A stretch of DNA of 48,158 nucleotides, from the NCBI GenBank assembly GCA_947505245.1, contig CANNIZ010000033.1:1-48158 (forward strand). The letters run 5' to 3'. This DNA comes from Pseudomonadota bacterium. Lineage in GTDB: Bacteria; Myxococcota_A; UBA796; GCA-2862545. This document shows, piece by piece, positions 17,452-27,300 of the stretch. The position numbers and the translations under genes were made by a program. The stretch's first letter is position 1. Each line of letters begins with the position of its first letter. The notes under the pieces were generated by a model, which was given only the letters and a program-made list of their open reading frames with translations, did not search any database and was not told the origin of the DNA.

Positions 17452-19692
17452 TCAGCGCGCGGTGACCGCCGCCGAAGACGCTCCGAGCAGCGCTTCCGAC
17501 GACCCGACCACGACGAAGGTCCAATCCACGGCCGCGAGCCGCGACCACGCCACGAGCTTCGTGCCCGACGGGTCCTCGACCTCCATCGCGCCGGATACCG
17601 CGCCATTCTCAGCGGCGAACGCCGTTGCATAGGGAAACGGCGGTGTTTCAGTGAGCGCGGTGGAGGTCGCGATCGTCTGGCCGCGATCGTCCACCAGCCA
17701 GGTATCCACGGGCGCTCCGAGGCCTGGCATCGCGAGCATCTCGTCCACCACGTAGTGCACCGAGACGTCCAACCCTGCGACGCCGAGGAACTGGTCCCCG
17801 TGCCACAAGCCCGTGGCCGCCGACACCAGCAGCCCGATCGCGGCGGTGTCGCTGTCGTCTGTCCCCGCCGGGTCCCAGGCGACCGTGCGCCGGGCGCGCG
17901 CGTTCTTGTACCAGGTCTGAGCGCGTGGATCGTAGTCGGCGGGGTACCCGCCCGCGCCAGGGACCGAGACCATCGTCCCGTCGTCGAGCGCCACGTAGGC
18001 CCACACCACGGGGACGCCCTTTTGCGCCACGAGCGCGGTGTAGTCGGCGCGCGGGAGCAGCTCGGTGGCGTCGCTGTGGCTGGCGAGCAGCACCCGCACG
18101 AGCTCGTGGTCGAGGCCCGCCAGGCGCGGAGCGGACGCCGCGAACGACGCGTCGGCGGTGTCTGGCGTCCGCCAGATGATCGGCACGTCGACGGTGATCG
18201 AGTCGTGGTAGACGGGGGACACGACCACGGCCGGGTCGCTCGCGCGCGTGTCCGGCGTGACGAAGTGAACGCCGCCCGGAGGCTCGGTGCGCAGCGCGTG
18301 CGTCGCCGCGAACGCGAGGCCGCTGAGCAGATACTCGTAGCGCTGCAGCTTGGCGTCCACCGTGCGCGCGCGGGTCGCAACGGCCGTGGAGATCCGCTGC
18401 AAACCCTCTTCCCGCACCGCCGCGCGGTACCGGAGGCCTTCGACCACGGTCGCCGCGCCTGCGACGGTGACGCCCACTCCGACGAACAGCGCGACGACGA
18501 GCACCAACACCACGCCGAGCGTGGCGGTGCGGTTCTTCGCGATGAACCGCGTCGCGCGCTGCACGAGGCGATCCGGGGCGGCGAGCACCTCCTCGTCGCG
18601 CAGGTAGCGGCGCACGTCGTCGGCCAGGGCGTCCACGTCGGCGTACCGTTGGGCCGGCTCGAGCTGAGTCGCCCGCGCCACGATCGCCACGAGCTCGCGG
18701 GGAATCGACTCGCCCTCGACGGCGTGGACGAACGGATCGCGCTCGCCCTGCGCGGACCGCCACAACACCTGGGACGGGTTCTTGCCCGAGAGCGCGCGAC
18801 CCAGCGAAACCACCTCCTGAAGGATGATCCCGAGCGTGTACTGGTCGCTGCGACCGTCGAGGTTTGAATTCCCGCCGTTCGCCTGCTCCGGCGACATGTA
18901 CGACGGGGTGCCGATCGCCATGCCCACCATCGTGCTCGACGCGTCCGCTGGCGCCTCCTCGTCCGACGACATCTCGGGCCCGCGGCCGATCAGGCGCGCG
19001 ATGCCCCAGTCCATCACGAGCACCTCGCCGAACGCGCCGATCATGATGTTCGCAGGCTTCAGATCGCGGTGGATGACGCCGCGCGTGTGAGCGTAGTGAA
19101 CCGCATTGCACACCTGCAGGAACACGTCGAGGCGCGCCGCGAGCGTGTGATCTTCGTCGGGCTCTCCGAGCTGCTGGGTTTGGGTCTTGGCGACGCGCAG
19201 GTAGTCCTGGAGCGTCATTCCGCGGACGAGCTTCATCGCGTAGCCGGCGACGCCGTCTGGCCCCGACTCGACCCCATACACCGGCACGATCGCCGGGTGG
19301 TCGAGCTGCGCCATGATCTGGACTTCCTGCTGGAACCGCCGCAGCGAGACGGGATCGGTCTTGCCGGTGCCGAGGATGCGCTTGAGCGCGACGTGACGGT
19401 TCAGGCGCTCGTCGCGCGCGAGCAGCACCTCGCCCATCGCACCGCGCCCCAGCAACCCGAGCGCGTTCGCCGCCGACCCGCTGCTGTCCGGCTTCGCAGC
19501 GGGCTGCGTGAGCTCGACCTCGAGCGTCCCCACGATCTCGCACAGCGTCGCCGTGTCGAGCTCGTTGTCTTTGTGCAGGGACGCCAGGAACGCCGACAGG
19601 TCGCTGCCGGGATTCGCAAGCTTGAACTTTGCGAGGCGCGCGTCAAAGTCGCGCGCGAGCGCCGGTGGGAGCCGATCGTGAACGGACTTCAT
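17452..19692 (-). CDS. Transmembrane Ser/Thr protein kinase with extracytoplasmic Cache-like sensor
   Basis: 746 aa from ATG 19692, which overlaps the preceding stop (TGATG); a GTG at 19701 is less likely. After a 75-residue leader comes a kinase domain with glycine loop GLLGRGAMGEV, lysine in VALKRIL, catalytic loop IHRDLKPANI, DWG in place of DFG (MDWGIAR, common in bacterial kinases) and GTPSYMSPEQ. One transmembrane helix follows near residues 375-400. The remaining about 345 residues are extracytoplasmic and look like a double-Cache sensor (YDPRAQTWYKNARA, GVAGLDVSV, TWLVDDRGQTIATS). It should sense a small ligand outside and phosphorylate cytoplasmic proteins. Translational coupling to the lipase-like lipoprotein upstream suggests a joint function. 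Confidence 0.92.
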   Translation of the reverse strand: MKSVHDRLPPALARDFDARLAKFKLANPGSDLSAFLASLHKDNELDTATLCEIVGTLEVELTQPAAKPDSSGSAANALGLLGRGAMGEVLLARDERLNRHVALKRILGTGKTDPVSLRRFQQEVQIMAQLDHPAIVPVYGVESGPDGVAGYAMKLVRGMTLQDYLRVAKTQTQQLGEPDEDHTLAARLDVFLQVCNAVHYAHTRGVIHRDLKPANIMIGAFGEVLVMDWGIARLIGRGPEMSSDEEAPADASSTMVGMAIGTPSYMSPEQANGGNSNLDGRSDQYTLGIILQEVVSLGRALSGKNPSQVLWRSAQGERDPFVHAVEGESIPRELVAIVARATQLEPAQRYADVDALADDVRRYLRDEEVLAAPDRLVQRATRFIAKNRTATLGVVLVLVVALFVGVGVTVAGAATVVEGLRYRAAVREEGLQRISTAVATRARTVDAKLQRYEYLLSGLAFAATHALRTEPPGGVHFVTPDTRASDPAVVVSPVYHDSITVDVPIIWRTPDTADASFAASAPRLAGLDHELVRVLLASHSDATELLPRADYTALVAQKGVPVVWAYVALDDGTMVSVPGAGGYPADYDPRAQTWYKNARARRTVAWDPAGTDDSDTAAIGLLVSAATGLWHGDQFLGVAGLDVSVHYVVDEMLAMPGLGAPVDTWLVDDRGQTIATSTALTETPPFPYATAFAAENGAVSGAMEVEDPSGTKLVAWSRLAAVDWTFVVVGSSEALLGASSAAVTAR

Positions 19693-21626
19693 CAAGGGCA
19701 CTCCGGGTCGACGCGCGGCACGACGCTAGCACGACGATCGGCGAGAAAGCAGCGGTAGGCGTCCTTTGGCTCCTGCAGTTGGAACACGGCCTCGTGGCCG
19801 TCTTCGATGCCGTCCTCGCGCACCTGAACGAGCACGCGCGTGTGGTGGTCCTGGTTGCCGGACGCGGGGTAGGCCGTCGTGGTGCTCCCGACGAGCGGTG
19901 CGAGCTCCGAGAACGTCCGGTACGTCGCGAGGCGCGGATCGGTGAGCTCGGGCCCCGCGAGGTCGAGCCCCATCGACAGCGACAGCGGGTTCGCGATCGG
20001 CGGCAGGATGTAGGTGTCGACGATGCCCTGGAACATCACGACGTCGCGGTCGCGCAGCAGCGCGCCGTGCACGGCCGGATCGGTGGCCTCGCCCGCCCAT
20101 TGGACGAGCGACAGCGCGGGGTCGGACTCGGTGAGCGGCCTCCCGAGCGCGGCGTAGCCGATCGTGGCCTCCGCGACGGGCCGAACGTTGAGCGGCGACT
20201 GCTTGTAGATCACGTTCGCGAGCCACGACCCGCCCGCGCCCGACAGGATCAACGCGTCGTAGCGGGGCTCGACCGCGGCGGCCGTGGGCGCGATCGTGGC
20301 GCCCATGCTGTGGCCGAACAACGCGACATGGTCCGTCGCGAACGTGCTCGACGCCGGCGCGCCGTCACACGACGACGTGTCGATCGTCACCCCGTCGAGG
20401 AGGTGGGCGTGCAGGGCCACCTCGGCGTCCGCCTCGCGGAAGTTATCCAACATCGCGGTGGGGTTGCCGAGGTTGAACATCAGCAGCTGCGCGTCGCCGC
20501 CGGTGGGGTTTCGCAGCCCGCCGTGCGGCAGATCGACCGACAGTCCGGCGTACCCCGCGCGCGCGAACGTGAGCGCCGGCCCCTCCCCCGGCGCGGTGGG
20601 CTCGCCGTGGGCGACGGTGTGGACGCCGCGATCGACGAGCGGACGGTCCCCGCCGCCGCCGGTCTGCACCATGACCACGAGCGGCCAGCCACCTTCCGGC
20701 GCCGTCGCACGCGGGATCGTCACCCACAGCGCGGAGGGCTCGTTGCGCACGAACATCGGGGCGTCGCTCTCGAACAGGATGCCACCGCCGTCCCCCATGA
20801 ACGGCGGCTCGCCCTGCTGGTACGTGGGGACGTCGACCGTCGTGTGAAACACGCAGTATTCGTCGAACACGTCGGTCCGTTCGAAGCCCGTCGGCACCGG
20901 GGCGCGCGCGAGCATGTCGTCGCGCACGGCCCGCACGGACGCGAGTGGATCGCCCGTCGTGAACACCGCGAGGCCCGCGATGTCGCTCCGCGCGAAGCCG
21001 AACGCGCCGAGGCGGTCGAGCGCGTCGAGGTACGCGTCGTTCACCTCGTCGGAAAGACCCTCCGCGCGTGCGCCCGCGGCCAGCGTCGCCATTTGAAGGG
21101 ACACCCCGAGCGGCGCTCCGTCGGCGTCCCCGAACGAGCGCATCACCACCGCGGCATACCGCGTGTGTTCGCGCAGCGGGCGGCCCTGCAGCGGCAACAG
21201 CGACAGCAGGTGCGGCGCGCCGTACGGGCCGCCGATCGGGTCGTACGTGACGTCCACCGGGAAGAGCGAACCCTGTTCGGGGGACGTCGGGTCGACGTCG
21301 ACGAGCGCCACCGGGCTGCCGCGCTGGATCGAGCGCCAAACGTCGGGGAGCCCGTTGGGGTCGACGTCGCCGTCGAGTGTGAACAGGATCGCCGTGCTCC
21401 GACCGAAGCCGTCGGCGCCGTTCACGAGCCCGTGGACGGTGCCGGCGAACAGGTTGTCCCCGACGCCGGGCCAGGCCGACACGTCCACGCGCCCGTCCGC
21501 GTCCCGGCGCTCGTCGCTCGGAAACGGCGACGCGAAGAAGTCCGTGCCGAAGTTCATCTGCGGCGTGACGCCGGGGGTCGCCTCGGGGGCCGACGTACAC
21601 GCGAACAGGACGGTCAGCAGCTGCAC
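19692..21626 (-). CDS. Large lipase-like alpha/beta-hydrolase lipoprotein
   Basis: 644 aa from GTG 21626, with GGGAG about 8 nt upstream. The frame is open to 21881, but that extension is low-complexity non-coding DNA containing part of a repeat cluster. Lipobox VLFAC marks a lipoprotein. The N-terminal half contains YLDALDRLGAFGF and IAGLAVFTTGDP, a pattern seen in large secreted lipases of the VolA/Pla-1 type. The C-terminal half is an alpha/beta-hydrolase with nucleophile GHSMGA, an oxyanion-like VMVQTGGGGD and a probable catalytic His in NQDHHTRV. It may act on lipids or esters at the surface. Its stop overlaps the kinase start by 1 base (TGATG). Confidence 0.82.
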   Translation of the reverse strand: MQLLTVLFACTSAPEATPGVTPQMNFGTDFFASPFPSDERRDADGRVDVSAWPGVGDNLFAGTVHGLVNGADGFGRSTAILFTLDGDVDPNGLPDVWRSIQRGSPVALVDVDPTSPEQGSLFPVDVTYDPIGGPYGAPHLLSLLPLQGRPLREHTRYAAVVMRSFGDADGAPLGVSLQMATLAAGARAEGLSDEVNDAYLDALDRLGAFGFARSDIAGLAVFTTGDPLASVRAVRDDMLARAPVPTGFERTDVFDEYCVFHTTVDVPTYQQGEPPFMGDGGGILFESDAPMFVRNEPSALWVTIPRATAPEGGWPLVVMVQTGGGGDRPLVDRGVHTVAHGEPTAPGEGPALTFARAGYAGLSVDLPHGGLRNPTGGDAQLLMFNLGNPTAMLDNFREADAEVALHAHLLDGVTIDTSSCDGAPASSTFATDHVALFGHSMGATIAPTAAAVEPRYDALILSGAGGSWLANVIYKQSPLNVRPVAEATIGYAALGRPLTESDPALSLVQWAGEATDPAVHGALLRDRDVVMFQGIVDTYILPPIANPLSLSMGLDLAGPELTDPRLATYRTFSELAPLVGSTTTAYPASGNQDHHTRVLVQVREDGIEDGHEAVFQLQEPKDAYRCFLADRRASVVPRVDPECP

Positions 21627-21802
21627 GGTCGACTCCCGGAACCCACGTTCTCCGGTCCTCTTACCGCGGTGGGGGGACGACGTCCGGCCGCGGCCCGGCG
21701 AGGTGCCCGGAGGGGGCGCGAAGCGCGTCCCGCGGGCGTGACGGAGGCGCAGCCGACGGCGCGAGCCGCGAGACCGAGCCGCAGGCGAGCCCCGCAGGGG
21801 AC

Positions 21803-21821
21803 CGACCCGCGCAGCGGGTCG
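21803..21821. repeat. Perfect hairpin, 8-bp stem
   Basis: CGACCCGC, GCA loop, GCGGGTCG. Very stable in RNA. It lies downstream of the AAA ATPase gene and upstream of the lipase gene, so it could end or attenuate transcription, but it has no U-tract. Confidence 0.45.
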
Positions 21822-21838
21822 CCGCCATACCTCAGCAG

Positions 21839-22022
21839 GTAGAACGGGTCGGAAGGGCGCATTGAAAAAGTAGAACAGCACGGAAGGGCGCGTGCCGCGT
21901 TCAGCGCGACGGAGGCCAACGCGAAACGCGGCGTTGTCTCGTTGCGGCGATGCGCGCGAACTCGTCGAAGCGCCCTTCAGGACCGTTCTACATTCGCGAA
22001 GCGCCCTTCAGGACTGTTCTAC
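21839..22022. repeat. Four 22-bp repeats in two inverted pairs, 31-bp period
   Basis: Each unit reads GTAGAAC-N5-(G/T)GAAGGGCGC. Two direct copies at 21839-21860 and 21870-21891; two copies on the opposite strand at 21970-21991 and 22001-22022. Within each pair the repeats start exactly 31 bp apart. The two 53-bp arms flank a 78-bp centre, which itself contains an 8-bp inverted repeat (GCCGCGTT at 21894-21901, AACGCGGC at 21925-21932). No coding capacity. Confidence 0.85.
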
Positions 22023-22049
22023 CGGCCAGGGCCCGCCGCCAGACCTGCG

Positions 22050-23759
22050 CTACACCAACGCGCGTCGGCCGAGCTGCTCGCGCAACAGGTCCAGACGCGC
22101 GTGGACCTCCTCCGTCGAGAGCTGCCGATACCGCTCGGGGAGCATGTTCCGCGAGCTCGACTCGAACACCGCGAGCATCTCCATGAACACGAGCATGCGC
22201 GTGTCCCGCGAGGGCACCACGTCCGCGGTCGCCGCGAGCACATCCGCGGTCGTCACGGTCGCGTCTTCGTCTTCGGCCGCCTTCGAGGCCGCCGCGAGCA
22301 CCACGGCCTCGAGCTCGGCCGCCGAGTAGCCGGCGGTCGCCTCGGCTGCAGGCCGCCAATCGACGTCCGGCGCGAGCGGGAGCTGGTTCTTTCGCGCGCT
22401 GGCCTTCAGCACCGCGAGCCGCTCTTCGACCTCCTCCGGAAAGAAGAACGGGATCTTCAGGTCGAACCGACCGGGCCGCTTCAGATCGGTGTCGAGCTTG
22501 TCGGGGCGGTTCGTCATCATCAACATCACGACGCGGCCGCGGTGGCGCGTGTCCGACATGAACTCCTTCAGGCGCGCGATCACGCGGCTGCCGACGCCGC
22601 CGTCGTTGTCCGACATCGACAAGCTACGGTCGGCTTCGTCGATGATCAGCAGCACGTAGCCGAGCGCGTCGACGAGGTTGAGCACCTTCTCGAGGTTGGA
22701 CTCCGTGGAGCCGACCCAGCGGTCGCGGAAGTTCTTGAACTTCAGGCAGGTGAGACCGCACTCAGCGGCGAACGCCTCGGCGATGTACGTCTTGCCGGTG
22801 CCCATCGCGCCGACGAAGATCATGCCCATCGGGACGCGGTTCTTGTGGCCCGACTTCACCGCGTCTGCGACGCGCATCAGGTTCGCCTTCACGCCCTCCA
22901 TGCCGCCGACGTGGGAGAAGTCGTGCTCAGGCGCGACGAGCTCGACGAGCCCGTGGCACTCCTGCTCGATGATCGCCTTCTTGCGCCCGCTCACCGTGCG
23001 GAACGTGATCGCCTCGCCGGTCTGGCGCGCGCCGCGGAGGATGGCGCGGATCTGCACGAGCGAAAGGCCTGCGGTGACCTTCGCGAGCGCCTCGACCGTC
23101 ATCTCCAGCTTGATGGTGGACATGTCCTCGGCCTTGAGGAACCGCACGCGCTCGTCCGCGTCCGGAAACGGCACCTGAATCGCGACGAGCTGAGGTGAGC
23201 TCACCACGCGCCGCGCGACGTCCGTGAGGTGCTCGGTGACGAGAATCACGAGGTTGTCGGTGCCGAGGAACGCCGGGTCCGTGGACCAGCGCTGCACCGT
23301 GACGAGCGACTGCTTGTCCTCAAGGGACGCAAACGAGAGGTCGCCGGCAGGCGCGACGGTCTCGAAGTAGTCGATGACCACGCCGGAAGCCTGCGTCGGG
23401 TCGGTGATCAGCTCCTCGATCAGGCCCACCGCGGGGCCCGGCGACCGCGGCCACTGCTGCATCAGCTCCTCGCCGGCCATCGCGCGCTTCGCGTCGACGG
23501 CGCGCTGAAACCGCTTCTCGTGGCCCTTGTCGGGGAACAGGAAGCCCTGCGACACGTTGTACGACGCGACGATGTCGCGCGTGCGGCCGAGGAACCGCTC
23601 GAGGAACGCGCGAAGATCGACCCATTCGGTCTTGCCGTCCTGCTCCCAGGCGTGAAGATCGCGCACGCTGCCGTGCACGAGGAACAGGCTCGCCTCGCCG
23701 GCGACGTACCGATCGCGCAGGTCGCGGGTCCAGGCGGGGAGTCGGGGTGCGTCGGCCAT
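22050..23759 (-). CDS. AAA-family ATPase with degenerate N-terminal ATPase-like half
   Basis: 569 aa from ATG 23759 with GGAGG 7 nt upstream; an ATG at 23786 lacks such a site. The C-terminal half is a full AAA module: Walker A GAMGTGKTY, Walker B LLIIDEAD, sensor-1 Asn in MMTNRPDKLD, second-region-of-homology arginines in RPGRFDLKI, and a C-terminal helical lid. The N-terminal 280 residues look like a second ATPase fold (LFLVHGSVRDL, VVIDYFETV, VILVTEHLTDV) without a Walker A lysine. This inactive-plus-active arrangement resembles Ycf46-like ATPases of cyanobacteria and other bacteria. It probably remodels a protein substrate; no partner is visible. Divergent from the four-TM protein gene. 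Confidence 0.88.
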   Translation of the reverse strand: MADAPRLPAWTRDLRDRYVAGEASLFLVHGSVRDLHAWEQDGKTEWVDLRAFLERFLGRTRDIVASYNVSQGFLFPDKGHEKRFQRAVDAKRAMAGEELMQQWPRSPGPAVGLIEELITDPTQASGVVIDYFETVAPAGDLSFASLEDKQSLVTVQRWSTDPAFLGTDNLVILVTEHLTDVARRVVSSPQLVAIQVPFPDADERVRFLKAEDMSTIKLEMTVEALAKVTAGLSLVQIRAILRGARQTGEAITFRTVSGRKKAIIEQECHGLVELVAPEHDFSHVGGMEGVKANLMRVADAVKSGHKNRVPMGMIFVGAMGTGKTYIAEAFAAECGLTCLKFKNFRDRWVGSTESNLEKVLNLVDALGYVLLIIDEADRSLSMSDNDGGVGSRVIARLKEFMSDTRHRGRVVMLMMTNRPDKLDTDLKRPGRFDLKIPFFFPEEVEERLAVLKASARKNQLPLAPDVDWRPAAEATAGYSAAELEAVVLAAASKAAEDEDATVTTADVLAATADVVPSRDTRMLVFMEMLAVFESSSRNMLPERYRQLSTEEVHARLDLLREQLGRRALV

Positions 23760-23818
23760 CGGGTGCCTCCAACCGGTTTGTATCACCGATGATGCGATAG
23801 GGGGCGGAGAGGTTGCTC

Positions 23819-24301
23819 GTGCTGAGTCCCGCGGCCGTGCTGGGTCGGATCACTGGGGTGCTGGTCGCGATTGGCGCCATTGCACTTGCCCTTGCGACGG
23901 GCCTTTCAATCCTCCAGGATGGGCTGATGCTCGCAGTGACGCTGGGCCCGATGTCGACGGGCAACGCCAACTCGAACCAGTTCGCCATCGCGATGTACGG
24001 CTTCTTCCTGGTCGTGGACGTCGCCCAGATCATCGCGTTTGTGTTCGCCGCGGGCCTCGGCGCGACCGGCGCGGTGCGGGCCGGGACCGATGCCCGCGGG
24101 AGCGCGTCGATGGCGTTGGCGGGCGCCGTCCTTTGCCTGTTCGCGAACAGCGCCGGCGTGTTCCATCTGGGGGGCATGTTCTGCGGCATCGGAATGCTCG
24201 TGGGCGTGGCGTTCAGCCTGGTCCTCGTCGCGCTCGCCTCCGTGGCGTTCGCACGAGCCGCAAACGATGTCGCCGAAGATGACGTCCCGAATGGCTGGTA
24301 G
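23819..24301 (+). CDS. Small four-helix membrane protein, unknown
   Basis: 160 aa from GTG 23819, with GGAGAGG 6 nt upstream; TTG 23813 directly abuts that site and is less likely. Four hydrophobic segments (about residues 8-32, 55-80, 98-118, 120-145) and short loops; residues 30-50 form an Asn/Ser/Thr-containing loop. No family recognised. It is followed after 9 bp by the WD40-caspase gene, so the two are probably co-transcribed and it may be a membrane partner of that protein, by context only. Confidence 0.65.
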   Translation: MLSPAAVLGRITGVLVAIGAIALALATGLSILQDGLMLAVTLGPMSTGNANSNQFAIAMYGFFLVVDVAQIIAFVFAAGLGATGAVRAGTDARGSASMALAGAVLCLFANSAGVFHLGGMFCGIGMLVGVAFSLVLVALASVAFARAANDVAEDDVPNGW

Positions 24302-24310
24302 GCTGCGGCC

Positions 24311-27300
24311 ATGATTCTGCTCGCCTTGACCACCAACCTCGCCCTCGCCGAAGAACCGTCCCTGCGCCTGCAGGTTCAGCTCGGCCACACCTTCTCGATC
24401 AACGCCGTCGTTTACTCGCCCGACGGCGCGCTCGCCGTGTCGAGCGGCAACGACCAGACCGTGCGCGTGTGGGACCTCGCGTCGGGCCACCTGTTGGGCC
24501 TCATCCCCACCGGGTCCGAGCCGGTCTCGGCGTTCGACGCGGACGGACTGCTCGTCATCGCGGACCAGCGGCTCACGCGCCGCTTTGACGTGTCCACGAT
24601 GACCGAGGTCTCCCGCGTGGACGTGGGCACCGGTGCGATCGCGTTGTCCTCTGACGGCTCGACGATCGCGTTCACCAACGGCGACCCGAACAGCCGCGAG
24701 CGCGATTCGATGGGGAACTGGGGCTGCGACATGGTGCTCGTCGGGGACGTGAAGTCCGCCGAACTCGAGACCGAGCCGGTGATCTCGGGCAAGGAGGGCT
24801 TCTGCCTGCGGTGGATCGCGATGGCCGTCGCACCCGGCGTGGTCGCGGCGACCGACACCGTCACGCTTCGGGTGCGGCCGATCGGCCAGGGAACGGGCCC
24901 GGCGTTCGACGTGAAAGGCGCAAACGCGCTCGCCCTCTCCGGCGACGGTGCGCGCCTGGTCGCGATGAACGGCGGACAGGGCCTGCTGCAGCCAGACCTC
25001 ACCGTTTGGGACGTGGCGACCGGCAAGCGGGTGCGGCGGATCCGGAACGCCGATCCCCACGGCGCAGACGGCGTCGTGGTCGACGCGACCGGCACGCGGG
25101 CGCTCGTGGCCGACGACACGACGCTGCGCTGGTTCGACCTCGACGCCGGCAAACGCCTCGGCGAATGGGCGGTGGGGCCGCGCGTGATCGCGCTCTCGCC
25201 TGACGGCACGCACGCGCTGCTCGGGCATCGCGACGACGGCGACGTGGACGTGTTCGACCTCGTGACCGGCACGGTGGAGCGAACGTTCGCAGGTCGCGCG
25301 CCCGCGATCGCGTCGGTGGCTTTCCTCGACGATCGGGTCGCGTTGGGCGGAACCGACGGCACCCTCGCGGTGTGGTCGCTCGACACCCTGTCGCTCGAGC
25401 GTACGCTGAACGTCGGGTCGATGCCGGTGATCGACCTCGAGGCCTCACAGGACGGGCGCACCGTGCTGGTGGCGTTGAACGACCCCCAGAGCGGCGCCGG
25501 GTACCCCTCGGCGGTGTGGGACGTGGCGACCGGAGCACGCGTCGCCGAGCTGACCGACGAGAAGGCGACGAGCGGCGCGTTCCTCGAGGGCGGCCGCGTG
25601 GTGACGGTCTTCCGCGACACCGTCGCGACGATCTCGTCCGCGACCACCGGCGAGAAGCTCGGGGAGCTCGCGCTCGAGCAGGGTGTGCGCAACGTCGGCT
25701 CCAGCGCCGACGGAAAGACGCTCGCCGTGTGCGGGATCGGCGAGCTCTCGACGCGGTCGGCGGGAGCGCTCGACACGCCGCTTTGGTCGGTGCCGTTGAA
25801 GTCGTTCGTGTGCACCGAGCTCGACGTCAGCGACGACGCCTCGCTGGTCGCGGTGGCCGGTTGCGGGGGGCGTGACGACGAGTACGGCATCCTCGACGCG
25901 ATGAGCACCTACGGAACGTCCGGCCCCTGCGAGGTGGAGGTGTGGCGCCCCGGAAACGACGAGCCCGAGGCGACGTTCACGTTCGACGACCCGGACGTTG
26001 GGATCATCGGCGTGGCGATCTCCCACGACGGGTCGCGTGTGGTCGCGACGCGCGAAGACGGCCTCGTGCGCGCGTGGGACGTCGCCACCTGGGACGAGAT
26101 CGGATCGCTCCAGCAGGCGGGCTCCGTGGCCGCCGCCGACATCGCTGCGGACGGGCTCGTCGCCACCGCCGGGCTCGTCGACGCGGCGCGGTTGTGGCGC
26201 GTCGACAACGGGTTCGATGTGCAGCTCGCGTCTGACGAGCGCGACGACTGGATCCTGTTCGCCAACAACGGCTGGTTCGACGCCTCGCGCGACGGCGGGG
26301 ACCTCGTCGCGGTGGTCGGCGGGACCGAGGCGTTCGGCGTCGAGCAGTTCGCGACCCAGACCAACCGCCCCGATCGACTCGCCACCGGCCTCGGACTCGG
26401 AGCTCCGGAGCTCGCGGCGCACTGGGAGGCCCGCTACGAGCGCCGCCTCAAGAAGCTCGGCGTGGCTGCGCACGCGCTCGTTGGCGCCGACGACGTCCCC
26501 CACGTCACTCTCTCCAGCACCGCTCAGGAAGGTCGCACGCTCGCGGTCACGTTCGACGCCACCGCAGCCGAGGAGGACCTCGTCCGCTACGACGTCTACG
26601 TCAACGGCGTCCCCGTGTACGCGGGCGGGCGACCGCTCACGGGCCGAACCGCCACCATCACCGAACAGGTGGCCCTCGGAGACGGCGACAACACCGTCGA
26701 GGTCGCCGTGATCGACGCCGCCGGCGTCGAGTCGCTTCGAGCCACCGTCGCGGCGAAGGCGGACGATACCCGACGCGGCGACCTGTGGTTCCTCGGCTTC
26801 GGCGTCTCCGACTACAACGACCCCGCCCTGCCGGACCTCGCCCTCGCGGACGACGACGCGAAGGCCCTCGGCGCGAGGTTCGCCGCCATGACTGATTCGT
26901 ACGACCACGTCCACGTCAAGGTGCTGACCGACGCCGAGGTCACCGCGGCGGCCGTCACGGAGGCGCGCGCGTTCGCGGACGAGGCCGGCATCGACGACAC
27001 GCTCGTGGTCTTCGTCGCGGGGCACGGCCTGCACGACACCGACGCGAACGCGACCTACTACTTCCTCCCCCACGACGCCGAGTACGCCCGTCTCGCCGAC
27101 ACCGCCGCGAGCTTTGACCGCATCGAAGCGCTGATGCAGGGGGTCGCCCCGCGCAAGAAGCTGCTCTTGCTCGACACCTGTGAGTCAGGCGAGGCCGAGG
27201 ATGCGTCGCCGCAGGTCGCGGTCGTCGAAGGCGCCCGCGGACTTCCGCGCGGCGTATGGGCCGCCAGCCAGCTCGGGTCGCTATTGCCGCGCCCGTGGCT

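Larger units (their letters stand above)
21627..22049. other. Non-coding region with hairpin and four-copy repeat element
   Basis: 423 bases between two minus-strand genes, with no credible gene. From 21627: the Shine-Dalgarno of the lipase gene; a GC-rich low-complexity stretch to about 21830 with a strong hairpin; the repeat element 21839-22022; then 27 bases to the stop of the AAA ATPase gene. Confidence 0.7.

Noticed and set aside
19629..21842. 737-aa plus-strand frame opposite the lipase gene
   Set aside because: Arg-rich shadow that also runs through non-coding DNA; the minus-strand lipoprotein has a lipobox and the GHSMGA motif.
21839..22022. CRISPR array or integron attC sites
   Set aside because: Only two direct copies per strand with 9-bp spacers, far shorter than CRISPR spacers, and inverted pairs do not occur in arrays. 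GTTCTAC does not fit the attC core GTTRRRY.
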